Positions 1-8,638 of a stretch of 64,000 nt of DNA are shown piece after piece. Origin of the DNA: Actinobacteria bacterium IMCC26077 (GTDB taxonomy: Bacteria > Actinomycetota > Actinomycetes > Nanopelagicales > Nanopelagicaceae). Numbering within the stretch: the stretch's first letter is position 1; every line of letters begins with the position of its first letter. Where the stretch lies: assembly GCA_002284915.1 (NCBI GenBank), contig CP015606.1, positions 930,001 through 994,000 on the forward strand, written 5' to 3'. The notes under the pieces are model-generated. The model did not search any database. It worked only from the letters and a program-made list of their open reading frames with translations, and was not told the DNA's origin. The position numbers and the translations under genes are program-made.

Positions 1-839
1 CCGATCTCGTTGGCAAGTTTGGCAAGCTCAACAAATTCCTCTGGCTTTACCCATCGCTCAACCGGATGATGCTTTGCAGTGGGGCGGAGATATTGCGTAA
101 TGGTGATTAGATCGCACCCTGCTTGATGAAGATTAACGAGCGCCTCTTCGATTTCACCTCGAGTCTCACCTAAGCCGAGAATGAGATTTGACTTTGTTAT
201 CAATCCAAAATCCCGCGCTTGTGAAATGACATCTAAGGAGCGTTCGTAAGTGAATGCCGGTCTGATTTGGCGGAAGATGCGTGGGACTGTCTCGAGATTG
301 TGAGCGAAGACTTCAGGTCGGGCTTCGAAGACGAGCTTGAGAAGCTCGGGGCGGGCATTGAAATCTGGTGCCAACATTTCGACCCCACAACCGGGGACGA
401 GTTCATGGATCTTGATGATCGTCTCTGCATAGAGCCAGGCGCCCTCATCATCGAGGTCATCTCTGGCTACGCCTGTGACAGTTGCATAGCGCAACTCCAT
501 CTTTGCCACCGATTCCGCAACTCGTCGCGGCTCGTCGCGATCTAGTGGAAGTGGTTTTCCTGTATCGATATTGCAGAAATCGCAACGTCGAGTGCAGACC
601 GAGCCACCAATCAGGAAGGTTGCCTCACGATCTTCCCAACATTCGAAGATGTTGGGACAGGCAGCCTCTTGGCAGACGGTATGAAGCCCCTCTCCAGAGA
701 CAAGAGAACGTAAGCTCGTGTACTCCGGGCCCATCTTCGCTTTTGTCTTAATCCACTCAGGCTTGCGTTCGATGGGAGTAAGGGCATTTCGCGCCTCAAT
801 CCGTAACAGGCGGCGACCTTCTGGGGTAGGTGCGCTCAT
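1..839 (-). CDS. lipA: Lipoyl synthase LipA (C-terminus cut by window edge)
   Basis: Radical-SAM enzyme that inserts two sulfurs into octanoyl groups on lipoyl domains, completing lipoate on SucB and GcvH-type proteins. Translating the minus strand gives a LipA N-terminus with the auxiliary-cluster cysteines ([16 protein letters not shown]-x4-C-x5-C, about residue 55-66) followed by the radical-SAM CxxxCxxC motif in [12 protein letters not shown] (about residue 81-88). The open frame runs off the left edge, so the C-terminus is missing from the window. The ATG overlaps the lipB stop codon (ATGA), so the two genes are almost certainly co-transcribed in the order lipB-lipA. All cluster cysteines in the visible part are present and nothing looks degraded. 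Confidence 0.95.
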   Translation of the reverse strand, partial: MSAPTPEGRRLLRIEARNALTPIERKPEWIKTKAKMGPEYTSLRSLVSGEGLHTVCQEAACPNIFECWEDREATFLIGGSVCTRRCDFCNIDTGKPLPLDRDEPRRVAESVAKMELRYATVTGVARDDLDDEGAWLYAETIIKIHELVPGCGVEMLAPDFNARPELLKLVFEARPEVFAHNLETVPRIFRQIRPAFTYERSLDVISQARDFGLITKSNLILGLGETRGEIEEALVNLHQAGCDLITITQYLRPTAKHHPVERWVKPEEFVELAKLANEI

Positions 840-1483
840 GCCAGAAGGCTCGCAAACTCTTTAGCCAACTCTGCTTCCACTACCGGGAGTACTTCGCCGA
901 TGGTGATATCCCGTTTCAATTCAGCGCTCATCGATGTCATCACGACATCGGGAATCCCGCATGGAACTATCTGTTCAAAGTAGGTCAGGTCAGGATTTAC
1001 ATTTAATGCAAATCCGTGGGTGACCACGCCTTTTGCCACTCTAATTCCAATTGAGGCAATCTTTCGCGAAGTATTTTCGCCCGCAATCCACACACCAGAG
1101 TTCTCGCAGATTTGAAAGGAAGTGAGGTCAAACTTCTCAAGCGTCGCAATCAATGCTCGCTCTAGCGCGCGAACGAAGTCGACTACCTTCGTTGGTTCGC
1201 GCAACTTCACAATGGGGTAACCAACGAGTTGTCCTGGACCGTGCCAGGTTATTTTCCCCCCACGATCGACATCGACAACCGGAACGCCATTTGTTGGTCG
1301 TTCTTCGATCAACGTTCGTCTTCCGGCGGTGTAGACCGAGGGATGTTCGAGCAGGAGCAAGGTCGAGGGTTCTGAGCCGAGGAGAACATCGCCATGGAGC
1401 GTTCGCTGCAGGTTCAGCGCGCTCTGGTAATCCACGAGGCCCATGATCTGGGTGCGGAATCTGGAATCTGTCACCACGGTCAT
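836..1483 (-). CDS. lipB: Octanoyl-[acyl-carrier protein] transferase LipB
   Basis: Transfers octanoyl from ACP to lipoyl domains, the step before LipA. The 215-aa protein has the family signature around [14 protein letters not shown], the catalytic lysine in [11 protein letters not shown] and the catalytic cysteine in [10 protein letters not shown]. An upstream in-frame ATG at 1501 exists, but the ATG at 1483 is preferred because a TAGGCT element (1491-1496, read on the minus strand) ends 7 bases before it, which suits a leaderless transcript, and because LipB proteins start close to this point. The stop overlaps the lipA start. Together with lpdA and sucB in this window it covers lipoate synthesis and use. 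Confidence 0.95.
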   Translation of the reverse strand: MTVVTDSRFRTQIMGLVDYQSALNLQRTLHGDVLLGSEPSTLLLLEHPSVYTAGRRTLIEERPTNGVPVVDVDRGGKITWHGPGQLVGYPIVKLREPTKVVDFVRALERALIATLEKFDLTSFQICENSGVWIAGENTSRKIASIGIRVAKGVVTHGFALNVNPDLTYFEQIVPCGIPDVVMTSMSAELKRDITIGEVLPVVEAELAKEFASLLA

Positions 1484-1500
1484 ACTCGTTAGCCTACCCA
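1484..1500 (-). promoter_or_regulatory. Leaderless-type promoter of lipB-lipA
   Basis: On the minus strand TAGGCT (plus positions 1491-1496) fits the TANNNT -10 pattern and is followed by 7 bases and then the ATG of lipB. Transcription would start at or within a base or two of the start codon. No convincing -35 was seen. Confidence 0.5.
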
Positions 1501-1568
1501 AGAGCCTGGAAATCAGCTCCTTTCCGGAAAAGGGAGCGCACGGAGGATAAGATTTAGGCTTCTGCAGC

Positions 1569-1586
1569 GTCGGCTCGCTAGCCGAC
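1569..1586 (+). promoter_or_regulatory. Perfect hairpin in the 5' leader of the MMPL operon
   Basis: GTCGGCT (1569-1575) and AGCCGAC (1580-1586) form a 7-bp perfect inverted repeat with a CGCT loop. It follows a TAGGCT -10-like element (1555-1560) and precedes an AGAGGAAT ribosome-binding site and a GTG start at 1619. There is no T-run, so it is not an intrinsic terminator. It could be an operator for a repressor or an RNA structure in the leader; the sequence alone does not decide. Confidence 0.45.
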
Positions 1587-1618
1587 TCCCGTTATTGATG
1601 TGAGAGGAATTTCACTCC

Positions 1619-3814
1619 GTGGCTAATCAATCGAACTCCGCTACCCTCGCGCGCCAAACCGGGCGCGTCCGTAAAGGTCTTTGGATCTCCATCATCGTCA
1701 TCATCGGATGGCTATCGATAGGTGGTATCTCGGGGCCAGTCTTCTCGAAGATTTCTAATGTCCAAGAGAACGATAACTCCGCATTCCTGCCACAGAGCGC
1801 AGAGTCGACTTTAGCGAGCAAGATCACTGTGAAGTTCTCAGAGCAATCTTCAGACCTTTTGCCGACCCTCTTGCTGGCTATTGGTGATGTGAGCCCGCAG
1901 AGCAATCCGGAAGCTTTTGCCAAACTCAATGCATACGCAGCCTCGCTAGGAGAGAAAGTCTTACCGGCGTCTAAGAAGGCGCTGCGTGAATACTTCATTC
2001 CTGGTGCGCCACTGCAAGCGATTCCATCTCAAGATGGCAAAGCTGCGCTCATCAATGTGCAACTTAATTCAAAGATTGCCGGAGAGAACATCGAGGATGA
2101 ACCGGCATTGCCATTGATTATCGAATTTATTCGTGCCGACCTTGAGAAGAACTTTGGTAGCAGTTCGATTGAAACGCACGTCACCGGGCCCGGTGGCATC
2201 TTCGCTGACCTCTTCGGAGCTTTTGGTTCCATTGATACTCAATTACTCAAAACCACATTGATTGTCGTCGCCCTAATTCTGATTGTCGTCTATCGCTCGC
2301 CATTCCTGTGGATCATTCCACTCTTCACAGCAGCTTTGGCGCTCGCCTTCGCAACGATGATTGTCTACTACCTCGCTAAAGCAAATGTCATCGACTTGAA
2401 TGGACAAACCCAAGGCATTCTTGATGTGCTCGTTCTCGGTGCAGCGACGGATTATGCGCTGCTACTGATCTCTCGCTATCGGGAAGAACTTCATCTCCAT
2501 CATTCCCGTTTCACAGCGATGCGAGTGGCTCTTCGTGGAGTCGTCGAACCTATCGTGGCATCAGGTTCAACGGTTATTGCTGGCTTGATGGTCCTCCTCC
2601 TTAGCGATCTGTCGAGCAATCGAGGTTTAGGACCAGTTGGTTCGATAGGTATCGCCTGCGCGATGTTCGCAGCGCTGACTCTTTTGCCATCTTTGCTCGT
2701 GCTCTGTGGCCGTTGGATTTTCTGGCCGAAGAAGCCTCGCTTCGATTCCGAAGATGAGAAACTCTCTGGTCTTTGGGCAAAGGTTGGCGATTTGGTCGAT
2801 CGGAAGCCTAAGCCGATTTGGATTAGCACCGCACTCCTTTTGGTTATCTTTGCCGGCTTCTCGTTCACTTTGAAATCAGATGGCCTGGCGCAGACCGATG
2901 CATTTACCACGCGCCCCGATTCAGTAATCGGGCTCGAGAAATTGGGGGAGCACTTCCCAAGCGGCGAAGGCACCCCGGTTGAAATCGTTATCAAAGAGTC
3001 CGACCTGCAACCATCGATTGCTGCCATCTCGAAGGTAGCGAATGTTGCTTCAGTCGTGCCCGTAACTAATTTTGATCGAGCGACGATGCAGCCGACTAAA
3101 GAGGTGAAAGTCGTCGATGGCAATGTCCTGCTCTATGCCATCCTTGAGGTGCCTGCTGACTCAACCGAGGCAAAGAATACGATTCCGCTTATTCGCGAGG
3201 CTGCCAAGTCAGTCAATAAGACAAGTCTCGTAGGTGGTCAAACTGCCATTGGATACGACGTCGACCAATCTTCACGTCGTGATAATCGGGTAATCATCCC
3301 GATTGTCCTCTTACTGATTGCGCTGATCCTTGGTTTGTTATTGCGCAGCATCTTCGCAGCGGGGCTATTGCTGGTGACCGTGGTGCTCTCCTTCTTTGCC
3401 ACTTTGGGAGTTTGTGCGCTGGTCTTCGAGCACATCTTTGGCTTTAAAGGAACTGACGCGAGCTTCCCGCTCTTTGCATTCGTCTTCTTGGTTGCACTTG
3501 GCATCGATTACAACATCTTCTTAATGACTCGAGTTCGTGAAGAAGCGCAGAAAATCGGTACCAAGGCTGGTGTAATCAAGGGCCTCACAGTTACCGGCGG
3601 GGTCATTACATCTGCGGGAATCGTCCTTGCAGCAACTTTCGGAGTCTTGGGGATACTTCCGCTGGTCTTCCTCGCAGAGCTTGGATTTGCGGTCGCCTTC
3701 GGAGTACTTCTCGACACGATCGTCGTGCGCTCGCTACTTGTGCCAGCGCTCGTGCGAATCTTAGGTAAGAAGATCTGGTGGCCTTCCAATCTCTCGAAGC
3801 AGGGGCTCGATTGA
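1619..3814 (+). CDS. MMPL-family (RND superfamily) membrane transporter
   Basis: A 731-aa polytopic membrane protein of the MmpL type, which in actinobacteria exports lipids or other hydrophobic compounds using the proton gradient. It has the duplicated RND plan: a first helix near residues 22-42, a large external loop to about 205, a helix bundle (about 212-370) containing GAATDYALLLISRYREEL, a second helix/loop pair from about 400 and a second bundle containing ALGIDYNIFLMTRVREEA. The two D-Y pairs in these bundles are the conserved proton-relay region of the family. The start is GTG with AGAGGAAT upstream. The stop overlaps the next gene's TTG start, so it leads an operon with two oxidoreductases. 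The substrate cannot be deduced from the sequence. Confidence 0.88.
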   Translation: MANQSNSATLARQTGRVRKGLWISIIVIIGWLSIGGISGPVFSKISNVQENDNSAFLPQSAESTLASKITVKFSEQSSDLLPTLLLAIGDVSPQSNPEAFAKLNAYAASLGEKVLPASKKALREYFIPGAPLQAIPSQDGKAALINVQLNSKIAGENIEDEPALPLIIEFIRADLEKNFGSSSIETHVTGPGGIFADLFGAFGSIDTQLLKTTLIVVALILIVVYRSPFLWIIPLFTAALALAFATMIVYYLAKANVIDLNGQTQGILDVLVLGAATDYALLLISRYREELHLHHSRFTAMRVALRGVVEPIVASGSTVIAGLMVLLLSDLSSNRGLGPVGSIGIACAMFAALTLLPSLLVLCGRWIFWPKKPRFDSEDEKLSGLWAKVGDLVDRKPKPIWISTALLLVIFAGFSFTLKSDGLAQTDAFTTRPDSVIGLEKLGEHFPSGEGTPVEIVIKESDLQPSIAAISKVANVASVVPVTNFDRATMQPTKEVKVVDGNVLLYAILEVPADSTEAKNTIPLIREAAKSVNKTSLVGGQTAIGYDVDQSSRRDNRVIIPIVLLLIALILGLLLRSIFAAGLLLVTVVLSFFATLGVCALVFEHIFGFKGTDASFPLFAFVFLVALGIDYNIFLMTRVREEAQKIGTKAGVIKGLTVTGGVITSAGIVLAATFGVLGILPLVFLAELGFAVAFGVLLDTIVVRSLLVPALVRILGKKIWWPSNLSKQGLD

Positions 3815-4833
3815 GTTCGCTTCGAGTTGGGATAGTTGGATTCGGTTTAGGTGGTCGGGTCTTTCACGCACCATTACTTGTAGGTGCGGGTTTCGATGTC
3901 GTTGCGATACTTACCAATTCGCCAGAACGAATCGCCCTAGCGCATGAGAGTTTTCCGAGCGCTGCAGTTGTTTCAACGATGGATGAGCTCTTTGCCCAAG
4001 GGTTGGATCTAGTCGTAATTTCCTCGGCCAATCAAGTCCATGCCGAACAGGCGCTCGCTTCGATTGACGCGAAAATCCCCACAGTGATCGATAAGCCTGT
4101 AGGACGAGATCTCCCTGAGACAAAAGCAATCTTTGCGGCTGCCGAGAGAAACGGCGTAAAGGTATCGGCTTTTTTCAATCGACGATGGGATAGCGAATCT
4201 CTCACGGTGAAAAGAGTAATTCGTGAGCGCTCCCTTGGTCCGATTCACCGATTTGAATCGCGGTTCGAACGGTACAAACCTGAGATCACCTCTTACGGTT
4301 GGCGTGATGCAAATGATCGCGAGAGCGGCGGTGGTTGGCTCCTTGATATTCAAACCCACCTTGTAGCAGGCGCGCTCGATCTCTTTGGCCCCGCGGAAGT
4401 TGCATTTGCTGCGATGCGAAATATCCGTGGCGCTTCGGATGATGATGTCATTATCGTCTTGCACCATTTAATGGGAGTAGATTCATATTTGACGGCAAGC
4501 GCAGTATCAGGATTTACCGGACCGCGTGTTCGATTATCGGCTCGCGGTGGAACGTTAGTCATCAACGACCTTGACCCACAAGAAGAGCTGCTCAAGTCCG
4601 GCGCGATTCCATCTGGTGGCCATTGGAGCGTTCCAACGGCATCACGCGCTCAACTTTTCCGAGGTGATAATGGTTCGAGTGAAGAGGTGCCCGCTGAAAA
4701 TGGAAATTATGCTGAGTTCTACCTTCAGGTTCGACGAGCCATTGAAAATGATGAAGCGATGCCAGTTCCTGCAAAAGATGCCATCGAGGTAGCTCGGTTG
4801 ATTGATATTGCCAGAGAGATTTCGCTCCGTTGA
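3811..4833 (+). CDS. Gfo/Idh/MocA-family NAD(P)-dependent oxidoreductase
   Basis: A 340-aa dehydrogenase with an N-terminal Rossmann fold (LRVGIVGFGLGGRVFHAPLL, GxGxxG-like) and the family motif DKPVGRDL, where the Lys-Pro pair lies in the active site, followed by the C-terminal alpha/beta domain. The TTG at 3811 overlaps the MMPL stop (TTGA) and places the Rossmann motif a few residues from the N-terminus; an in-frame ATG at 3778 would add 11 residues inside the MMPL gene and is less likely. The gene ends in another TTGA overlap with the next frame. The substrate is unknown; family members act on sugars, inositols or biliverdin-like compounds. Confidence 0.87.
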   Translation: MSSLRVGIVGFGLGGRVFHAPLLVGAGFDVVAILTNSPERIALAHESFPSAAVVSTMDELFAQGLDLVVISSANQVHAEQALASIDAKIPTVIDKPVGRDLPETKAIFAAAERNGVKVSAFFNRRWDSESLTVKRVIRERSLGPIHRFESRFERYKPEITSYGWRDANDRESGGGWLLDIQTHLVAGALDLFGPAEVAFAAMRNIRGASDDDVIIVLHHLMGVDSYLTASAVSGFTGPRVRLSARGGTLVINDLDPQEELLKSGAIPSGGHWSVPTASRAQLFRGDNGSSEEVPAENGNYAEFYLQVRRAIENDEAMPVPAKDAIEVARLIDIAREISLR

Positions 4834-5999
4834 TAGTAGTTATTGGTGGCGGGCTCAGTGGATTAGCTGCAGCGTTGACGGTTCAGGAGCGTGGACAACA
4901 AGTTCACCTCATCGAAGGTAATGAAAACGTTGGCGGTCGGCTCGCTACGGAACGAATCGATGGTTTCACGATTGATCGCGGTTTTCAAGTAATAAATCCT
5001 GGCTATCGAGAGTTTGAACGTCTTGGCTTACGCACGCACATTCATCCCATACCGGCCGGGGCGGTGGCTTTTGTTGATGAGCGCTGGAACTTTTATGGAG
5101 ACCCCCGTCGTGAACTACGGGCGATGGGAGGCTCGCTGCCAAGTATCGCCGCCAATCCCATCTCGTTCTTAGCGGTTCTCCGCGGAATCTTTATCGCCAC
5201 AATCGCTGAAGGTGAGAGCGCCGCTGATTTCTTGCAGCGGATCGGAATTTCTGGCGAGGTCTATGAGGGAATCATCGAGCCTTTCTTGCGTGGGGTATTT
5301 CTTACATCGTTGAGCGAAGTAGATGCGAAGTTCGCTCGACGCGTGCTTCGTTCGCTATATCGTCATGTCCCTGGACTTCCTGATGGCGGAGTTGCCACCG
5401 TTGCGATTGAGTTGAGAAATCGCCTCAAGTCGATCCAGTGCGGTACAAGAGTTACAGCGATTACTCGCAGCGGCAAGGGTTTCTCCGTTACAACAGAAAA
5501 TTCGACGATCTCAGCGCGACGAGTGATTGTCGCTACCGATTATCACTCCGCAGCACAATTCTCCAACCGGCTTCCACATATCACTCACGCACGTTCGAGC
5601 GCCTGGTATTTCGCTATCGAAGAGCCGCTACGCGCACAACATCAACTGTATGTCTCTCGCGCTAACTCTGGTCCAGTGGTGACCGCAATCGATGTGGCTT
5701 CGGTCGTACCAAGTTACTCACCTGATGGGCGCGGACTGCTCTCGGTGACCACGCTTGCTCCATGCAGTGAGAGCGAAGTCCGAGAACATCTAGCCAAGAT
5801 GTATGGAGAACTGTTCACAGGGGAATTGATCGCTCAATTCGATATTGCGAATGCGTTGCCAATTCTCGCCCCAGGTGCAGAACGAACTGGCGCTATCAAC
5901 GAGGAGGGTCTGATTTTTGCTGGTGACTATCTCACCGAGCCGTCGCAAAATGGCGCGCTCTTATCTGGGCGCTTAGCGGGAGAGTTTGCTCTGGCTTAG
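4830..5999 (+). CDS. FAD-dependent amine-oxidase/protoporphyrinogen-oxidase-like oxidoreductase
   Basis: A 389-aa flavoprotein with the dinucleotide-binding motif VVIGGGLSGLAAALTV at the very N-terminus, followed by the GGRLATERIDGFTIDRGFQV stretch typical of the NAD(P)-binding/phytoene desaturase/protoporphyrinogen oxidase group. The C-terminus has the second FAD-contact motif (GLIFAGDYLTEPSQNGALLSG, split here as IFAGDYL and NGALLSG). It starts at a TTG overlapping the previous stop (TTGA). It is the last gene of the MMPL-Gfo/Idh-FAD operon and meets the next gene tail to tail with overlapping stop codons. HemG/CrtI-type specificity cannot be assigned; length is shorter than typical CrtI. 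Confidence 0.83.
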   Translation: MIVVIGGGLSGLAAALTVQERGQQVHLIEGNENVGGRLATERIDGFTIDRGFQVINPGYREFERLGLRTHIHPIPAGAVAFVDERWNFYGDPRRELRAMGGSLPSIAANPISFLAVLRGIFIATIAEGESAADFLQRIGISGEVYEGIIEPFLRGVFLTSLSEVDAKFARRVLRSLYRHVPGLPDGGVATVAIELRNRLKSIQCGTRVTAITRSGKGFSVTTENSTISARRVIVATDYHSAAQFSNRLPHITHARSSAWYFAIEEPLRAQHQLYVSRANSGPVVTAIDVASVVPSYSPDGRGLLSVTTLAPCSESEVREHLAKMYGELFTGELIAQFDIANALPILAPGAERTGAINEEGLIFAGDYLTEPSQNGALLSGRLAGEFALA

Positions 6000-6880
6000 T
6001 GGGCGGCAAGCTTGGCAAGTGCCGGTGCAAGGTGGGGAAAATCAAAGACAAAGCCCGATTCGTTGAGGCGTTCGGGGAGTACTCGTTTTGACCCCAAAAT
6101 CTCTGTAGAAAAACCGCCTAACGCAACTTTTAGCGCAAAACCCGGAACCGGAAAGAGCGCCGGTCGACGGAGCGCGCGGGCAAGCGCGGCAGTGAATTCA
6201 CTGTTCGTGGCTGGATTTGGCGCAGTGAGGTTCACTGGCCCTGAAAGATCGCTATCAATCAGATAATCGATTGCGCGAACTTGGTCGTGGAGTGTGATCC
6301 AAGACCACCACTGCTTTCCGGAGCCGAGTTTTCCGCCAAGGCCGAATCGAAAGAGCGGCATCATTCGTCCGAGCGCACCACCCGTGGGATCGAGAACTAA
6401 GCCGGTACGAATCTTCACTGTGCGGACCGAAGGAGCAGCATCTGCGGCGCGCTCCCATTCGAGACAAACATGCGCGAGAAAGTCATCGCCACCACGATCG
6501 TTCTCGGTCACGGCACGATTTCCGGTTTCGCCATACCAACCGATAGCGCTCGATGAAATCAGAGATTTAACTTTGAGCTGTTCCGCTGCGTTAGCGATAG
6601 TGCTGGTTCCGTATAGTCGAGAGTTAAGAATTTCACTCTTGTACGCGGCGCTCCATCGCTTGTCACCAACACCAGCGCCAGCAAGATGAACTATAGAGTC
6701 GACACCCTCGAGCGCATCGAGATCCACTTTTCCGTCAACCGGATTCCAGAAAGCTTCATCTTTGGAGCGTGGTTCGCGACGGACCAATTTGATGACGTTC
6801 TCGCCCTTGTCGCGAAGATGGGAAGTGAGCGCTGATCCAATCAGACCTGAGGCTCCCGTGATTGCGATGGTGCGAGACAT
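5996..6880 (-). CDS. TIGR01777-family NAD-dependent epimerase (SDR39U1-like)
   Basis: A 294-aa extended short-chain dehydrogenase with ITGASGLIGSALTSHL at the N-terminus, VHLAGAGVGDKRW about residue 65 and SSSAIGWYG near residue 112, all characteristic of TIGR01777 proteins, plus a C-terminal DUF1731-like region (VLPERLNESGF). The gene lies 9 bp downstream of sucB on the same strand and is probably co-transcribed with lpdA-sucB, a link that is conserved in other actinobacteria. The biochemical role of the family is not established. Confidence 0.87.
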   Translation of the reverse strand: MSRTIAITGASGLIGSALTSHLRDKGENVIKLVRREPRSKDEAFWNPVDGKVDLDALEGVDSIVHLAGAGVGDKRWSAAYKSEILNSRLYGTSTIANAAEQLKVKSLISSSAIGWYGETGNRAVTENDRGGDDFLAHVCLEWERAADAAPSVRTVKIRTGLVLDPTGGALGRMMPLFRFGLGGKLGSGKQWWSWITLHDQVRAIDYLIDSDLSGPVNLTAPNPATNSEFTAALARALRRPALFPVPGFALKVALGGFSTEILGSKRVLPERLNESGFVFDFPHLAPALAKLAAH

Positions 6881-6889
6881 ATCGTTCCG

Positions 6890-8605
6890 TTACAGACCGA
6901 GGTCTGCTTCGAAACGACCAAGCTCTAGTCGTTCCTTGAGGGTGCTGAGGAAGCGTGCCGCATCAGCGCCATCGACGATTCGATGATCGTAGGAGATTGC
7001 TAGATAGACCATCGAGCGGATGGCAATCTTCTCTTCGCCATCTGCTTCGGTAATCACTACTGGGCGCTTGACGATTGAACCGATGCCAAGTATCGCAACC
7101 TGCGGCTGGTTGATGATTGGCGTATCGAACAGAGCGCCACGACTTCCCGTGTTGGTGATGGTGAAAGTGCCACCACTTAGCTCATCGGGATTGATCTTGC
7201 TGTCACGCGTGCGGAGCGCGACATCGTTGATTCGACGGGCGAGGCCAGCAAGATTGAGGTCACCGGCATCTTTGATGACGGGAACGAGAAGGCCACGCTC
7301 GGTATCGACGGCGATGCCGAGATTCTCAGTGCCGTGGTAGACGATGTTCTCACCATCGATTGAGGCATTGACAACTGGGTGCTGTTTGAGAGCTTCACAA
7401 ACCGCGACTGCAAAGAATGGCAAGAAGGTGAGATTGACGCCCTCGCGCTCTTGGAAGGAGCCCTTCGCCTTAAGGCGAAGTTTTGCAATCTTCGTGACAT
7501 CAACCTCGATAACAGTTGTTAACTGCGCCGATGTTTGTAGCGATTCCACCATTCTGGAAGCGATTACCTTGCGAAGGCGGGTCATCGGAACAGTGGTGCC
7601 GCGAAGCGGAGAGGCGGTGATAGCGGTAGCGCTCTTCTCGCTCGCTGCAGGGGCCGAGACAGAAGAAGGAAGAGTTGCGGGCGCTGGCGCTGATACTTGT
7701 GCACTCGCTGCTGCTCGCGCTCGCTCTGCAGCATCGTAAACATCTTGCTTCCGAATTCGTCCCCCTACACCGGTTCCAAAGAGAGTTGCCAAATCGATCT
7801 GTAATTCAGCGGCGAGTTTGCGCACTAGTGGCGTGACATAGGAATCAGATTCCACTCGCGAAGCAGGCGCTGGCATGGAATTCATCGGCGCAGCAGGAGC
7901 TGGAGCAGCAGGAGCTGGAGCAGCAGGAGCTGGAGCAGCAGGAGCAGCAACTGGTGGCGCTGCTGGAGCTGGAGCTGCTGGAGCGGTCTTCACCGGTGCG
8001 CCAAGGGCAGCGATAGCAGCAAGCTGTCCACCGACTGGAACGACTGAATCTGCGGGAGCGAAAATTTCACTAACGACACCTGCAACCGGTGATGGAATCT
8101 CGGTATCAACCTTGTCAGTAGAGACTTCGAGGAGCGCTTCATCCATCGCAACTGAATCACCAACATTCTTTAACCATCGCGTCACAGTTCCTTCAGTAAC
8201 CGATTCACCAAGAGCTGGCATGAGAAGTATCTCGGCGGTGGCGGAAGCTGCTGGTGTTGGCGCGACCGGAGCAGGAGCTGCCGGCGCTGCAGGAGCGGCA
8301 GGTGCAGGTGCGGCAGGAGCGGCAGGAGCGGCAGGAGCGGCAGGAGCGGCAGGTGCACTCGATGTCGCCCCATCGCTAATGACTACGAGATCAGCTCCAA
8401 CAGGAACGGTTTGATCGACGGCGACGAGAATCTTTGAGATGGTGCCCGCAACCGGTGATGGAATCTCGGTATCCACTTTGTCGGTTGAAACTTCAAGGAG
8501 TGGTTCATCGACTGCGACAACATCGCCTTCATTCTTCAGCCATCGAGTGACAGTGCCCTCGGTGACGCTTTCGCCGAGTGCTGGCATCACGACATTAAAT
8601 GACAT
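6890..8605 (-). CDS. sucB: Dihydrolipoamide acyltransferase (2-oxoacid dehydrogenase E2) with two lipoyl domains
   Basis: The 571-aa E2 core of a 2-oxoglutarate or related 2-oxoacid dehydrogenase. It carries two lipoyl domains (about residues 1-76 and 127-200), each with the lipoylation motif [14 protein letters not shown], joined by Ala-Pro rich linkers, then an E3-binding domain ([13 protein letters not shown] and GRIRKQDV, about 260-300) and a catalytic CoA-acyltransferase domain ending with [16 protein letters not shown] (HxxxDG active site). An AGGAG-type site precedes the ATG, 33 bp after lpdA. The actinobacterial homologue DlaT also serves pyruvate dehydrogenase, so the acyl specificity is uncertain. 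Confidence 0.93.
   Translation of the reverse strand: MSFNVVMPALGESVTEGTVTRWLKNEGDVVAVDEPLLEVSTDKVDTEIPSPVAGTISKILVAVDQTVPVGADLVVISDGATSSAPAAPAAPAAPAAPAAPAPAAPAAPAAPAPVAPTPAASATAEILLMPALGESVTEGTVTRWLKNVGDSVAMDEALLEVSTDKVDTEIPSPVAGVVSEIFAPADSVVPVGGQLAAIAALGAPVKTAPAAPAPAAPPVAAPAAPAPAAPAPAAPAPAAPMNSMPAPASRVESDSYVTPLVRKLAAELQIDLATLFGTGVGGRIRKQDVYDAAERARAAASAQVSAPAPATLPSSVSAPAASEKSATAITASPLRGTTVPMTRLRKVIASRMVESLQTSAQLTTVIEVDVTKIAKLRLKAKGSFQEREGVNLTFLPFFAVAVCEALKQHPVVNASIDGENIVYHGTENLGIAVDTERGLLVPVIKDAGDLNLAGLARRINDVALRTRDSKINPDELSGGTFTITNTGSRGALFDTPIINQPQVAILGIGSIVKRPVVITEADGEEKIAIRSMVYLAISYDHRIVDGADAARFLSTLKERLELGRFEADLGL
7886..7990 (-). repeat. Ala-Pro linker repeat within the E2 gene (inner linker)
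   Basis: Tandem copies of a 15-base unit (gcaggagctggagca on the plus strand) encode repeated APAAP linker units between the second lipoyl domain and the E3-binding domain. Such repeats give flexible swinging arms and can change in length by slippage. Confidence 0.75.
8270..8355 (-). repeat. Ala-Pro linker repeat within the E2 gene (outer linker)
   Basis: Short tandem units (gcaggagcg and variants on the plus strand) encode a run of AAPAAPAAP between the first and second lipoyl domains. The 9-base periodicity is visible in at least five consecutive copies. Confidence 0.75.
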
Positions 8606-8638
8606 CTTCTTCTCCTCTAGTTCGGCTAATCGTAATAA

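Noticed and set aside
3778-3810. Upstream ATG start for the first Gfo/Idh gene
   Set aside because: It lies inside the MMPL gene and adds residues before the Rossmann strand; the TTGA overlap start fits better.
7886-8355. Regular repeats that could be taken for a CRISPR array
   Set aside because: Units are 9 and 15 bases, in frame and encode Ala-Pro linkers of E2; there are no spacers.
7875-8414. 179-codon Ala/Gly-rich frame on the plus strand
   Set aside because: It is the complement of the Ala-Pro linker repeats of the E2 gene and has no start signal or family features.
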